64,000 nt of DNA from Verrucomicrobiia bacterium (GTDB lineage Bacteria > Verrucomicrobiota > Verrucomicrobiia > Opitutales > Opitutaceae), in assembly GCA_011525695.1 (NCBI GenBank), contig WYBX01000026.1:25622-89621 (forward strand), read 5' to 3'. This document shows positions 17,817 through 27,387 of this stretch, piece by piece. Each line of letters starts with the position of its first letter. Position 1 is the stretch's first letter. The translations under genes were made by a program, and so were the position numbers. The notes beneath the pieces were generated by a model, which saw only the letters and a list, made by a program, of their open reading frames with translations, was not told where the DNA came from and made no database searches.

Positions 17817-17820
<4 letters not shown>
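17179..17820 (+). CDS. hyfE: HyfE-like membrane subunit
   Basis: A 213-residue membrane protein with about seven helices, matching HyfE (a NuoK-related subunit of hydrogenase 4; usual length about 215). Typical features are LGSSRLPSVIRAMAVQG, a central Lys in MGVKGFGIPALLRRAM, GFVPSLLLGAI, and QVCGYLIMENGIYLFG with a membrane Glu near the C-terminus. ATGA overlaps at both ends place it firmly in the operon. Confidence 0.88.
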
Positions 17821-19259
<1,439 letters not shown>

Positions 19260-19294
19260 GTGTGCTCCGCCGGAATCCTCCACCGCCTCACGCC

Positions 19295-20020
19295 ATGCCC
19301 TACCGCACCCTCAACGCCGACGAGGTCTCGCGCTACCTGAGCCTCACCCGGGCCGACATCGATCAGCTGGTGAAGGCGGGGACCATCCCGTTCGAACAGC
19401 GCGGAGGTCGCCTGGTGTTCCGCAAGGCCGAGATTGATGCCTGGGCCTCGCAGCGAATCCTGACGCTCAGCGGCCAGCCGCTGGCGGATTTCCACCGGAA
19501 TTCATCGCCCCAGGCCCGGATGCCGCGGCCTCACGAGCCCATCCTGCCCGGCCTGCTCCAGCATGAAGGCCTGGCGACGGAGCTGACGGCGAAGACCAGG
19601 GCCTCCGTCGTGCGCGACCTCGCGGCGCTGGCGGATCGGACCGGGCTCGTCTGCGATTTGCCCGGGCTGGTCGCCAGCCTCCTCGCCCGGGAGGAATTGT
19701 GCCCGACGGCGATGCCTGGCGGGGTGGCCTTCCTGCATCCGCGGCAGGTGCAGCCGGACTTGTTCCTCGACTCGTTTCTCATCTTTGGCCGCACCATACA
19801 GCCGATTCATTTTGGAGCGCCGGACGGCCAGCCCACCCGCTTGTTCTTCCTGCTCTGCTGCCAGGACGATCGCCTGCATCTGCACACGCTCGCGCGGCTC
19901 TGCATGATGATGCAAAAGGCGGATCTTTCGGAAACCCTGCTGAACGCGGCCGACGGCGCCGCCGTGCACGCCGCGCTGTTGGCGGCGGAGCAGGTCGTCA
20001 TCCAGGTTCCCGCACGATGA
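19295..20020 (+). CDS. Excisionase-type HTH fused to PTS EIIA domain, copy 2
   Basis: A 241-residue paralogue of the 13624 protein. Residues 1-52 form the small winged helix (LNADEVSRYLSLTRADIDQL, then GGRLVFRKAEIDAWA). The EIIA domain follows, with His148 (GGVAFLHPRQVQ) at the phosphorylation site. The two copies are diverged along most of their length. It ends in an ATGA overlap with the large-subunit gene. Conservation of both the DNA-binding-like module and the histidine suggests it is still functional; the phosphate donor is unknown. Confidence 0.85.
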   Translation: MPYRTLNADEVSRYLSLTRADIDQLVKAGTIPFEQRGGRLVFRKAEIDAWASQRILTLSGQPLADFHRNSSPQARMPRPHEPILPGLLQHEGLATELTAKTRASVVRDLAALADRTGLVCDLPGLVASLLAREELCPTAMPGGVAFLHPRQVQPDLFLDSFLIFGRTIQPIHFGAPDGQPTRLFFLLCCQDDRLHLHTLARLCMMMQKADLSETLLNAADGAAVHAALLAAEQVVIQVPAR

Positions 20021-21510
20021 GCACGCTGAACGCCACCGAATTTGCGCTGCTGGACAACGTGGCCGGCCTCGACTGGGCGGAGGTGCCCGAATGTACCGGC
20101 CCGGAACTGGTCCGTCGGACGGCCGCGGAGCTTGCCCGGGGCGGACGGCTGTGTGCCTGGTTTGGCGTGCCGGAGCCGGCGGGCACGCGGATCGTGGCCG
20201 TGCTGGCGTTCGACGCGGACAACACGCTGGCCGTCGCCCGCAGTGTGCCGCTGAACGTTGGTTATCCCGCGCTGACCCTCGAGCATGCCGGGGCGCATCT
20301 CTTCGAGCGGGAGCTATGGGAGCAGCATGCCATCAGGCCGGAAGGCCACCCCTGGTTGAAGCCGGTGCGGCGGACGGATGAGGCCGGCACGGCACCCAGC
20401 ATGGGCGAGTTCTTCCGGGTTGAGGGGCGGGAAGTGCATGAGGTGGCGGTTGGACCGGTGCATGCCGGGATCATCGAGCCCGGCCATTTCCGATTCCAGT
20501 GCGCGGGCGAGGAGGTGCTGCACCTGGAGATTGCCCTGGGTTACCAGCACCGTGGCATCGAGGAGGCGCTGACTGGCGGGCCGCATCCACTGACGGCTTC
20601 GCAGATGGAAGTGGTCGCGGGGGATGTGTCGATCGCGCATGCGACCGCCCATGCGATGCTGGTGGAGGCGCTGGCCGGCTCCGAGCCGCCGCTGCGCGCA
20701 CAGTGGCTGCGGGCCGTCGCGCTCGAACTCGAGCGGCTCGCGAACCACACGGGTGATCTGGGAGCGCTGGCCAACGACGTGGCGTTCCTGCCGACGTCCG
20801 CGGCGTGCGGGAAGATCCGGGGCGATTTCCTCAACCTGACGGCGCTAGTCTGCGGCAACCGGTTTGGACGTGGATTGGTGCGGCCCGGCGGCTGCCGGCA
20901 TGACCTGGAGCCGGCTCGCATTGCACAACTGGGAGATCGGCTGAAGTCGGCAATGGCGGAGGCGGAGCGGGCATCGGCCTGGCTTTGGGATGCCGCCACG
21001 GTCCGCGCCCGGTTTGAGGATGTTGGCACCGTGCATGCGGCGCAGGCGGCGGAGCTCGGGCTGGTCGGCCCCGCCGCGCGGGCGTGCGGTCTGGTGCGCG
21101 ACGTGCGCTACACGCATCCCGCCGGCTGGCATCGGCTCGCCCAGATGCCGGTCGCGGTCTGGCCGGGCGGAGACGTGTTTGCGCGGGCGCGGGTGCGCTG
21201 GCTGGAGGTGCAGCGTTCGGGCGAATTCCTGGGCGAGCAACTGTCGGCCGGTCCGGAGGGCCCGGTGCGCGAGAAACTGCCGGGGCTGTTGCCGGATCGG
21301 TTGGCGGTGGCACTGGTCGAAGGCTGGCGGGGCGAAGTTTGCCATGTGGCGCTGACGGATAGCGCGGGGAGGTTCCGCCGCTACAAGATCGTGGATCCCT
21401 CGTTCCACAACTGGACGGGCCTCGCCCTCGCGCTCCGCGGGCAGGCCATCTCGGATTTCCCAGTCTGCAACAAGAGCTTCAATCTGTCCTACTGTGGATT
21501 CGATCTGTGA
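20017..21510 (+). CDS. hyfG: HyfG-like large subunit lacking nickel-iron ligands (energy-converting hydrogenase-related)
   Basis: A 497-residue protein combining an N-terminal NuoC-like region and a NuoD/hydrogenase-large-subunit region, as in HyfG/HycE. The N-terminal metal motif CGxC is replaced by A201-G-D-V204 (VVAGDVSIAHA). The C-terminal DPCxxC is replaced by SDFPVCNKSF, with only C484 and the distant C493. It therefore cannot hold a standard NiFe centre. Such proteins are known from energy-converting-hydrogenase-related (Ehr) complexes. The core fold markers EIALGYQHRGIEEAL, ELERLANHTGDLGALANDVAF and KIVDPSFHNWTG remain. Electron donor and acceptor are unknown. Confidence 0.88.
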   Translation: MSTLNATEFALLDNVAGLDWAEVPECTGPELVRRTAAELARGGRLCAWFGVPEPAGTRIVAVLAFDADNTLAVARSVPLNVGYPALTLEHAGAHLFERELWEQHAIRPEGHPWLKPVRRTDEAGTAPSMGEFFRVEGREVHEVAVGPVHAGIIEPGHFRFQCAGEEVLHLEIALGYQHRGIEEALTGGPHPLTASQMEVVAGDVSIAHATAHAMLVEALAGSEPPLRAQWLRAVALELERLANHTGDLGALANDVAFLPTSAACGKIRGDFLNLTALVCGNRFGRGLVRPGGCRHDLEPARIAQLGDRLKSAMAEAERASAWLWDAATVRARFEDVGTVHAAQAAELGLVGPAARACGLVRDVRYTHPAGWHRLAQMPVAVWPGGDVFARARVRWLEVQRSGEFLGEQLSAGPEGPVREKLPGLLPDRLAVALVEGWRGEVCHVALTDSAGRFRRYKIVDPSFHNWTGLALALRGQAISDFPVCNKSFNLSYCGFDL

Positions 21511-21590
21511 GGGAATTTGGCCGGATTCGCCGTTAACCTTCGCCGACGCAAAGATCTCTCTGACTTGATCAGCACCGCAGCCAAATTCCC
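21511..21590 (+). promoter_or_regulatory. Long inverted repeat abutting the hyfHI start codon
   Basis: GGGAATTTGGC at 21511-21521 begins right after the hyfG stop, and its exact complement GCCAAATTCCC at 21580-21590 ends right before the ATG of the next gene. The 11-bp stem would enclose 58 nt and occlude the ribosome entry site. It is the only clear leader in this otherwise tight part of the operon, so it may tune expression of the iron-sulfur subunit. The structure is observed; the role is inferred. Confidence 0.5.
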
Positions 21591-22433
21591 ATGTTCGTCA
21601 TCGACACATTTCTCCATCGGCTGAAGCGCGGACGCGAAACGATGGCGTATCCGAAGGGGCCGGCGCCGGCGCTGCCGGACCGTCATGGTGGAAGCCTCCG
21701 GGTGGATGGAGCAAAATGCGTGGAAGGGTGCGATGCGTGTGTGGCGGTATGTGCGCCGCAGGCGATTGTCCGGCCTGGGGCGGGCGGAATCGCGCTCGAT
21801 TTGGGTCGGTGCATCTTCTGCGCGGAGTGCGTGCAGGCGTGTCCGGCCGGGGCCATCACGCAGACGGGCGATCATCGGATGGCAGCGCGGCGGCGCGAGG
21901 ACCTCGTGCTCGGTGCGCCCGGGCAGGAGGAGGTCCGGTTGGCGGCGGCGCTGGATGACAAGCTGCGGCGGCTTTTCGGGCGCTCGCTCCGGCTGCGGCA
22001 GGTGAGTGCAGGAGGCAGTGGCGCGGAGGAGGCGGATCTCAATGTCCTCGGCACGATCGGCTGGGATCTCGGCCGTTTTGGCATCCAATTCGTCGCCTCG
22101 CCGCGGCATGCGGACGGGCTCGTGATTACCGGACCGGCCTCGCGGAATATGGAGCTGGCATTGCGGAAGACCTGGGAGGCTGTTCCGGAACCGAAGATCG
22201 TGATCGCCGTCGGGGCCGAGGCGATTTCAGGCGGCGTGTTTGCCGGGCATCCGCAGGTGCATGCCGGCGCGGCTTCCGTGGTGCCGGTCGATCTTTTCAT
22301 CCCGGGCTGGCCGCCGCACCCGCTGACGATCCTCGACGGCCTGCTGAGGCTGCTCGGGCGGTTGGAGGAGGACCGTCGCGATCGGGACCCGCAGGGGCAC
22401 GGGGCACTCGGTCAAGAGCGTCCGGTCAACTGA
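21591..22433 (+). CDS. HyfH-HyfI fusion: two-cluster ferredoxin plus NuoB-like domain without N2 ligands
   Basis: A 280-residue fusion. Residues about 35-95 form a NuoI/HyfH-like ferredoxin with two cysteine quartets: C43, C47, C50, C54 (first spacing one residue longer than usual) and C74, C77, C80, C84. Residues about 120-255 match the NuoB/HyfI/hydrogenase-small-subunit family (DLGRFGIQFVASPRHADGLV, then PEPKIVIAVGA). All four N2-cluster cysteines of that family are gone: CNGC reads S143-G-A-E146, GAC reads GAE210, and PGCPP reads PGW240PP. The fold appears kept but the terminal [4Fe-4S] cluster cannot form in the usual way. The start codon follows an 11-bp inverted repeat. Confidence 0.85.
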   Translation: MFVIDTFLHRLKRGRETMAYPKGPAPALPDRHGGSLRVDGAKCVEGCDACVAVCAPQAIVRPGAGGIALDLGRCIFCAECVQACPAGAITQTGDHRMAARRREDLVLGAPGQEEVRLAAALDDKLRRLFGRSLRLRQVSAGGSGAEEADLNVLGTIGWDLGRFGIQFVASPRHADGLVITGPASRNMELALRKTWEAVPEPKIVIAVGAEAISGGVFAGHPQVHAGAASVVPVDLFIPGWPPHPLTILDGLLRLLGRLEEDRRDRDPQGHGALGQERPVN

Positions 22434-22562
22434 ATCGCGATTCCAGCCGGCCGGACGCCGGCGACCGGGCGCGGCCGGAGGTATCTGTATTCGGGCCGGT
22501 AGTACCCAACGTGGCTGACTGCTGGGTTGTCATCGGGGCCACTCGGGTCCAAGGATCGCGCG

Positions 22563-23858
22563 ATGCAAAACCTGCTCCGGAGCAAACTGGGTTGGGTCGC
22601 ACTTGCCGGGATCATCATCGTCCTGGCCTTTTTTTTCGCCAATCCGGGTCCGCCGCGGACGATCATGCTGGCGACCGGAGCGCCCGGGGGGGCCTATGAT
22701 GCCTTTGGACGGCAGCTGGCCGCGCGGCTCGAGCGTGAAGGCCTGACGGTGATGCTGCGCGAGACCCAGGGTTCGGTGGAGAATCTGGGGCTGCTTGCGG
22801 ATCAGGAAAGCGGCGTGTCGATGGCGCTCGTGCAGTCGGGGATTGCGGCCGAGGAGGCCGGGACGGATTTGCGTTCGCTCGGAGCCTTGTTTCACGAACC
22901 GCTCTGGATTTTCACCCGGCGCAATTCCGGGCTCGCCAGCCTGCGGGATTTGCGCGGGCAGCGCGTGGCGATAGGGCCGGAGGGGAGCGGCAGCCGCCCG
23001 CTGGCCCAGCAAGTGATGCAGCTCACCGGGGTCGCCGATGCCGTGCAGATCGACGGCCGCGGGGGAGAGGCCGCCTACGATGCCCTGCGGGCCGGCGACG
23101 TCGACGTGGCGATGTTCGTTGCCAGTCCCCAGAGCCCGTTCATTCGAAAGCTGCTGGCGAGCCCGGAGCTCGAATTCCACGGCCTGCAGCGGCCGCGGGC
23201 CTACGAAGCGGCATTGCCGCGGCTGGCGGCGGTGGAGATCGGCGAGGGGCAGCTGGACATTCCGCGAAATATTCCGGACCGGGATCTCACCTTGTTGTCA
23301 GCGATGGTCACTCTGGTGGTGAATGAGCGGTTCTATTCCGGGCTGGCACCCCTGGTGCTGGAAGCTGCCCGTGATGTGCTACGGCATGGCGGGGCGCTGG
23401 AGCGGCCCGGGTCGTTTCCCGCACCACGACCGGTCGATTTTCGCCTGTTGCGTGAAGCGGAGCACTACCATCGCGCCGGGTTGCCGCTGCTCCTGCGAAT
23501 CCTGCCATTCTGGGTGGCGACGATGTCGGTGAGGATAGCGCTTCTCATCGTCCCGCTCATGGTGCTTCTCATCCCGCTTTTCCGTGTCGCGCCACCGTTG
23601 TACCAATGGCGCACCCGGCGGAAGATCTTCCACTGGTACAGCTACCTCAGGGAGATCGACCAGCATCTGCGATCCGGCGTATCGGGCAGCACGCTCGAGG
23701 CTGACTGGAAGCGGCTGCAGGAGTTGCAACACGAAGTCTCGGGGGTGAAGGTGCCGCTGTCCTACACGGACGAACTATACGAACTGCACCTGCACATCGA
23801 CTGGGTAATCCAGCGGCTGGAGCGGATCCGGGCCGGCGCGGCGGAAGGGCGTGGCTGA
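22563..23858 (+). CDS. TAXI-family substrate-binding protein with membrane anchors
   Basis: A 431-residue protein of the TRAP-associated extracytoplasmic immunogenic (TAXI) family. After an N-terminal membrane anchor (GWVALAGIIIVLAFFFA) comes the binding fold: MLATGAPGGAYDAFGRQLA, LVQSGIAAEEAG, GQRVAIGPEGSGSRPLAQQ. A second membrane helix (about residues 320-345) and a cytoplasmic helical tail follow. TAXI proteins usually feed a fused TRAP permease; none is present. It starts 129 bp after the hyfHI fusion on the same strand, so it may belong to the operon as an accessory sensor or ligand-binding subunit. That link is inference. Confidence 0.85.
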   Translation: MQNLLRSKLGWVALAGIIIVLAFFFANPGPPRTIMLATGAPGGAYDAFGRQLAARLEREGLTVMLRETQGSVENLGLLADQESGVSMALVQSGIAAEEAGTDLRSLGALFHEPLWIFTRRNSGLASLRDLRGQRVAIGPEGSGSRPLAQQVMQLTGVADAVQIDGRGGEAAYDALRAGDVDVAMFVASPQSPFIRKLLASPELEFHGLQRPRAYEAALPRLAAVEIGEGQLDIPRNIPDRDLTLLSAMVTLVVNERFYSGLAPLVLEAARDVLRHGGALERPGSFPAPRPVDFRLLREAEHYHRAGLPLLLRILPFWVATMSVRIALLIVPLMVLLIPLFRVAPPLYQWRTRRKIFHWYSYLREIDQHLRSGVSGSTLEADWKRLQELQHEVSGVKVPLSYTDELYELHLHIDWVIQRLERIRAGAAEGRG

Positions 23859-23890
23859 CCAACCCGAACATTCACGATTTTCGTGAAAGG

Positions 23891-24664
23891 TTACGGGCGG
23901 AGGACCTGCAGCTCGACCTTCCGGAACTCGACGGGGTGACTCTCCGCCTGAAGTGAAATGTAACCCTTTTCCAGCAGAAGTCCGGTGGAGGCGATCAGTT
24001 TGCGCGCGTCGGCGTCTGCCTCATCCAGCTGCGGCCGGTTGTACTCCAGCACCACCTGCCCGTCGATGATGTGGCGTATCACCTCGCCGCCCCGGACCTC
24101 GACCTCGACAGTGACCCACCGATCGCCGTGATACGTCTTTGACGCCGAGTTCGTGCAGTGGCGCTTGATCAGCTCGCCTCCCATCTCGACATGGGTTCCG
24201 GGTGTGCAGAGGTTTGCGGTGGTGCGATCGCTGGTGCCGTCTCCTCCGAGCAACTGGACCTCGATGGAGACGGGGAATCTCTGATCCCGGTCCATGCTGC
24301 CGGGCGGCTGGCAGTGGAGCATGATGCCGCTGTTCCGGACCGCCCATCCGGGGCCGTCGGGAGTCTGGGTGCCCAGGAACCGGTACTCGACCCGGATCCG
24401 GTAGTGGCTGAGAGGCTCGCGCCAGAAAAGGTGGCCGAACTTGCCGTCGAACTTGTCATACCCGTCGTACGCGACCTTCAGGATGCCGTGTTCGACCCGA
24501 AAGGTGTTCTGATGATTGTCACCGAGCGCGAAGCCGCGGATTTTGGGTGTCCACCCATCCAGGTTGCGGCCGTTGAAGAGGGGGATCCACTGCGCATCGA
24601 CGGCCGCTTTGGGAATGCCCGCGGCGAGCCCAATGAAAAAGCAGGACAGGAGGAATCGGTTCAT
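23891..24664 (-). CDS. DUF1080 (3-keto-disaccharide hydrolase-type) secreted protein
   Basis: A 257-residue exported protein with a signal peptide (MNRFLLSCFFIGLAAGIP) and one concanavalin-like DUF1080 domain: WIPLFNGRNLDGWTPKIRG at the start, IEVQLLGGDGTSD in the middle, GYISLQAESHPVEFRKVEL at the end. This family includes 3-keto-glycoside hydrolases and is abundant in Verrucomicrobiota and Planctomycetota. The ATG at 24664 is chosen because it begins the signal peptide. It is convergent with the TAXI gene and lies 35 bp downstream of the hybrid kinase gene. The natural substrate is unknown. Confidence 0.85.
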   Translation of the reverse strand: MNRFLLSCFFIGLAAGIPKAAVDAQWIPLFNGRNLDGWTPKIRGFALGDNHQNTFRVEHGILKVAYDGYDKFDGKFGHLFWREPLSHYRIRVEYRFLGTQTPDGPGWAVRNSGIMLHCQPPGSMDRDQRFPVSIEVQLLGGDGTSDRTTANLCTPGTHVEMGGELIKRHCTNSASKTYHGDRWVTVEVEVRGGEVIRHIIDGQVVLEYNRPQLDEADADARKLIASTGLLLEKGYISLQAESHPVEFRKVELQVLRP

Positions 24665-24699
24665 GTGCAGAGCAAACTTGCCGGCCGGACCATTTCGGA

Positions 24700-27387
24700 T
24701 CAGCCCAGGACGGTCTTGAGGATCCGGCCCAGATCCGTGACCCGGTAGGGTTTTGCGAGGTAGCCGCAAAACCCCTTGTCGAGGAAAGCACGCGCCATGT
24801 CGTCATTGTCGTAGCCGCTGGCGACAATGGCGCGGACGTCCGGATCGAGCTGGACGAGTTCCTTGAAGCACTCTTCGCCGCCCATGCCGCCCACGACGGT
24901 GAGATCCATGATCACGGCATCGTAGGGGCGGCCGATGTTCTGGTAGCGCTTGTAGAGGGCAATGGCCTCCTCGCCGTTCTTCGCCAGGTCGTACTTGTAG
25001 TCCAGGCTCTCCAGCATCGTCGCCGTCAGCGCGGAGATCTTGGGATCATCGTCCATGAACAGGATCCGGCCCGTGCCGAACCGGAGCGAGGCGGCCCGGC
25101 GGGCCTGGACCTCAACCGGCTTGTCGGCCTTGGGCAGGAAAACGGTGAAGGCCGTGCCGACGCCAACCTGGGTGTCGAGCGCGATCTGCCCGCCATGCCG
25201 GCGCACGATCGACAGCACGGTGGCCAGTCCCAGCCCCGTGCCATGTTTCTTCGTCGTGAAGAAGGGATCGAAAATCTTCTCGAGATGCTCGGGCTTGATT
25301 CCGCTTCCATTGTCGCGGACCTCGAGCTCCACATAGTCGCCGGCGGGCAGGGTGGGCACCTGGTTTTCGGCCAGGGCGGCGTTGCCCGCGCGGACCTGCA
25401 GCCGCGGCCGGTGAGGGGCGGGCGGCATTGCCTGCAGCGCATTCACGATCAGGTTCTGGAACACCTGCAAAATCTGCGCGCGATCCACGAGCACGGGATC
25501 GGTTGCTTCAGCCACTTCGAGCGTGATTTCCGCGGTCGAGGCGGCCGCGGCAATCTTGATCGAATCCTCCAGGATTTCCCGTGCCGGACAAACCGCCTGG
25601 GTCCCGGCGCCGCCCTTGGCGAACGAGAGCAGCTGCTTCGTCAGGCCCTTGGCCGTCATGCACGCCTTCTCGGCATCGCCAAGGGACGAATAGTCGCGGT
25701 TGTCCTTGGCCAGTGAAACGGCGCCGAGGATCGTCGTGAGCAGGTTGTTGAAGTCGTGCGCGATCCCGCCGGCGAGCAGCCCGAGCGTCTCGAACCGGTT
25801 CGCTTTGACCAGTTCCTCCGGCGTGAGCGTCATCTCCTCGGGGTTGCGGAAGACAATCACGACCCCGCGGGGCTTCTGGTCCGGATCAAAGACTGCGCGC
25901 GCGGTCCAGACGATGGGAATGCTGGCGGCGCCGGGCGCGGCGGGTGCCAGGGCATCCTCGCTGATCAAGGGAAGGGGAGTGTCGGCGGCCAGCGCACTTT
26001 CGACCGGCTGGTCGGACGGCCGTTGCGTCTGTCGGTTTACGAGCCGGAGGACATCCCCGACGGGCTGGCCGCGGAGCTGGTCGGCAGGGAGCTGCAGGAG
26101 ACGCGCCGCGGTGGAATTGGCGAACACCAACTTGCCTCCGGCGTCGGCGATTACGACGGCTTCGGCGAGTGTGCCAAAGGCCTCGCCGGACAAATCGGTT
26201 GGCAGCCCGCCCTCGGCCGCGGCTACATTGGCGGGAAGCGCCGCCGCGAAGCCCACCACCCGGGCGAGCTCTTGCTTGCGCGTCACGGTCCGGTGCAGGC
26301 CAAGCAGGACGGGGACAGGCCGGCCGTCCTTGGCGCGCAGCCGGACGGGTTCGAGTGATTCGCTCCGGCCGGGGGATCGGGCGAGAAGCCATGCAGTGAC
26401 GCCGGCCGATGCCTCCTCGGGTGGGAGGGCAGCGGCGAAGGACTCAGCCCGTGGCGCGAGTTCTCCCTCTTCGTAGCCGAGCAGGGCCTCCCAGGCCGGC
26501 GAAAACCAGAAGACCTCGTTGGTGAAATCCAGCTCGAACGCGCCCAATGGCCCCCCGGAACTCAACTCCTGCATCCGCGCATCATTGGCGACGAGCGAAT
26601 CCTCGAGTTCCTTCCGTTCGCTAATGTCGAGGTGAAGTCCAACCACGCGTTCGAGGTCGTGGGCTTCCGTGACCAGTTGAACGCCGAGGCACTGGACCCA
26701 GGTCCAATGGCCTCGTTGGTGTTTCATCCGAAATTCGACGTTGAAGGGCCGGGCGCCAGCGGCGGCTTTCCGGCGCAGCTTGTCGGGCGCGGCGCCGGAG
26801 TCATCGGGGTGAATCAGCTTGTGCCACGTTTCCAACGTGTCCGGCAGTTCAGCCGCGGCGTAGCCGAGGAGTTTTTTCCAGGCGGTCGAATAATGGAACT
26901 GCCCAGCCTTCAGGTTCAGATCGAAGAAGCCAACCGTCCCCTTGTCAGCGAGCACCTGGATTGCGGCGGCGGCTCCATCGACTGGGGGAACGCCAGCCGC
27001 GGCTGCCGGGAGTGGCCGCTGGATGGTGGCCAGGAAGCCGCCCGCCGAGCCAGACATCCTTTCGAGTCGGACGCAGGCTTCCTGCGCGGCTCCATCCCGG
27101 GGCTGGGCCGACATCAACGCGGGGCGGTCGAGTGCCGTGGCGAGAATTCCATCCCACTGGGCCTCCAGGAACTCCGGGTCGCTCGAGACAATGTCGAACG
27201 CGAACAGCGACGCAAAGGGTTCGCCAACCATTTCGCCGTCGCGAGATTGCCAGAATTTCAGCGCGGAGGAGTTGGCCGCGGTGATCCGCCCCGCCGGGTC
27301 CAGCGCGATTACCGGGCATGGTTCCGGCGAATGCGGGCCGCCAGCTGCAATCGATGGGGTGGTTGACGTAGAAGCGGGATCGTTCAC
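24700..27387 (-). CDS. Multi-PAS hybrid histidine kinase with C-terminal receiver
   Basis: An 895-residue soluble sensor. About four PAS-like domains occupy residues 20-520 (for example VIALDPAGRITAANSSALKF and AVVIADAGGKLVFANSTAA). The dimerisation/phosphoacceptor helix GGIAHDFNNLLTTI follows, then an HATPase domain (NLIVNALQAM, DNGSGI, GTGLGLATVLSIV). A receiver closes the protein (ILFMDDDPKISAL, Asp in VIMDLTV, Lys in LAKPY). No membrane helices, so it senses a cytosolic signal. The GTG at 27387 overlaps the hemH stop (GTGA); a GTG at 27408 is an alternative. Coupling to ferrochelatase hints at a heme or redox cue, but only position supports that. Confidence 0.88.
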   Translation of the reverse strand: MNDPASTSTTPSIAAGGPHSPEPCPVIALDPAGRITAANSSALKFWQSRDGEMVGEPFASLFAFDIVSSDPEFLEAQWDGILATALDRPALMSAQPRDGAAQEACVRLERMSGSAGGFLATIQRPLPAAAAGVPPVDGAAAAIQVLADKGTVGFFDLNLKAGQFHYSTAWKKLLGYAAAELPDTLETWHKLIHPDDSGAAPDKLRRKAAAGARPFNVEFRMKHQRGHWTWVQCLGVQLVTEAHDLERVVGLHLDISERKELEDSLVANDARMQELSSGGPLGAFELDFTNEVFWFSPAWEALLGYEEGELAPRAESFAAALPPEEASAGVTAWLLARSPGRSESLEPVRLRAKDGRPVPVLLGLHRTVTRKQELARVVGFAAALPANVAAAEGGLPTDLSGEAFGTLAEAVVIADAGGKLVFANSTAARLLQLPADQLRGQPVGDVLRLVNRQTQRPSDQPVESALAADTPLPLISEDALAPAAPGAASIPIVWTARAVFDPDQKPRGVVIVFRNPEEMTLTPEELVKANRFETLGLLAGGIAHDFNNLLTTILGAVSLAKDNRDYSSLGDAEKACMTAKGLTKQLLSFAKGGAGTQAVCPAREILEDSIKIAAAASTAEITLEVAEATDPVLVDRAQILQVFQNLIVNALQAMPPAPHRPRLQVRAGNAALAENQVPTLPAGDYVELEVRDNGSGIKPEHLEKIFDPFFTTKKHGTGLGLATVLSIVRRHGGQIALDTQVGVGTAFTVFLPKADKPVEVQARRAASLRFGTGRILFMDDDPKISALTATMLESLDYKYDLAKNGEEAIALYKRYQNIGRPYDAVIMDLTVVGGMGGEECFKELVQLDPDVRAIVASGYDNDDMARAFLDKGFCGYLAKPYRVTDLGRILKTVLG

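Noticed and set aside
20017..22433. An active NiFe hydrogenase
   Set aside because: Both metal-binding motifs in the large subunit and all N2 cysteines in the small-subunit domain are missing.
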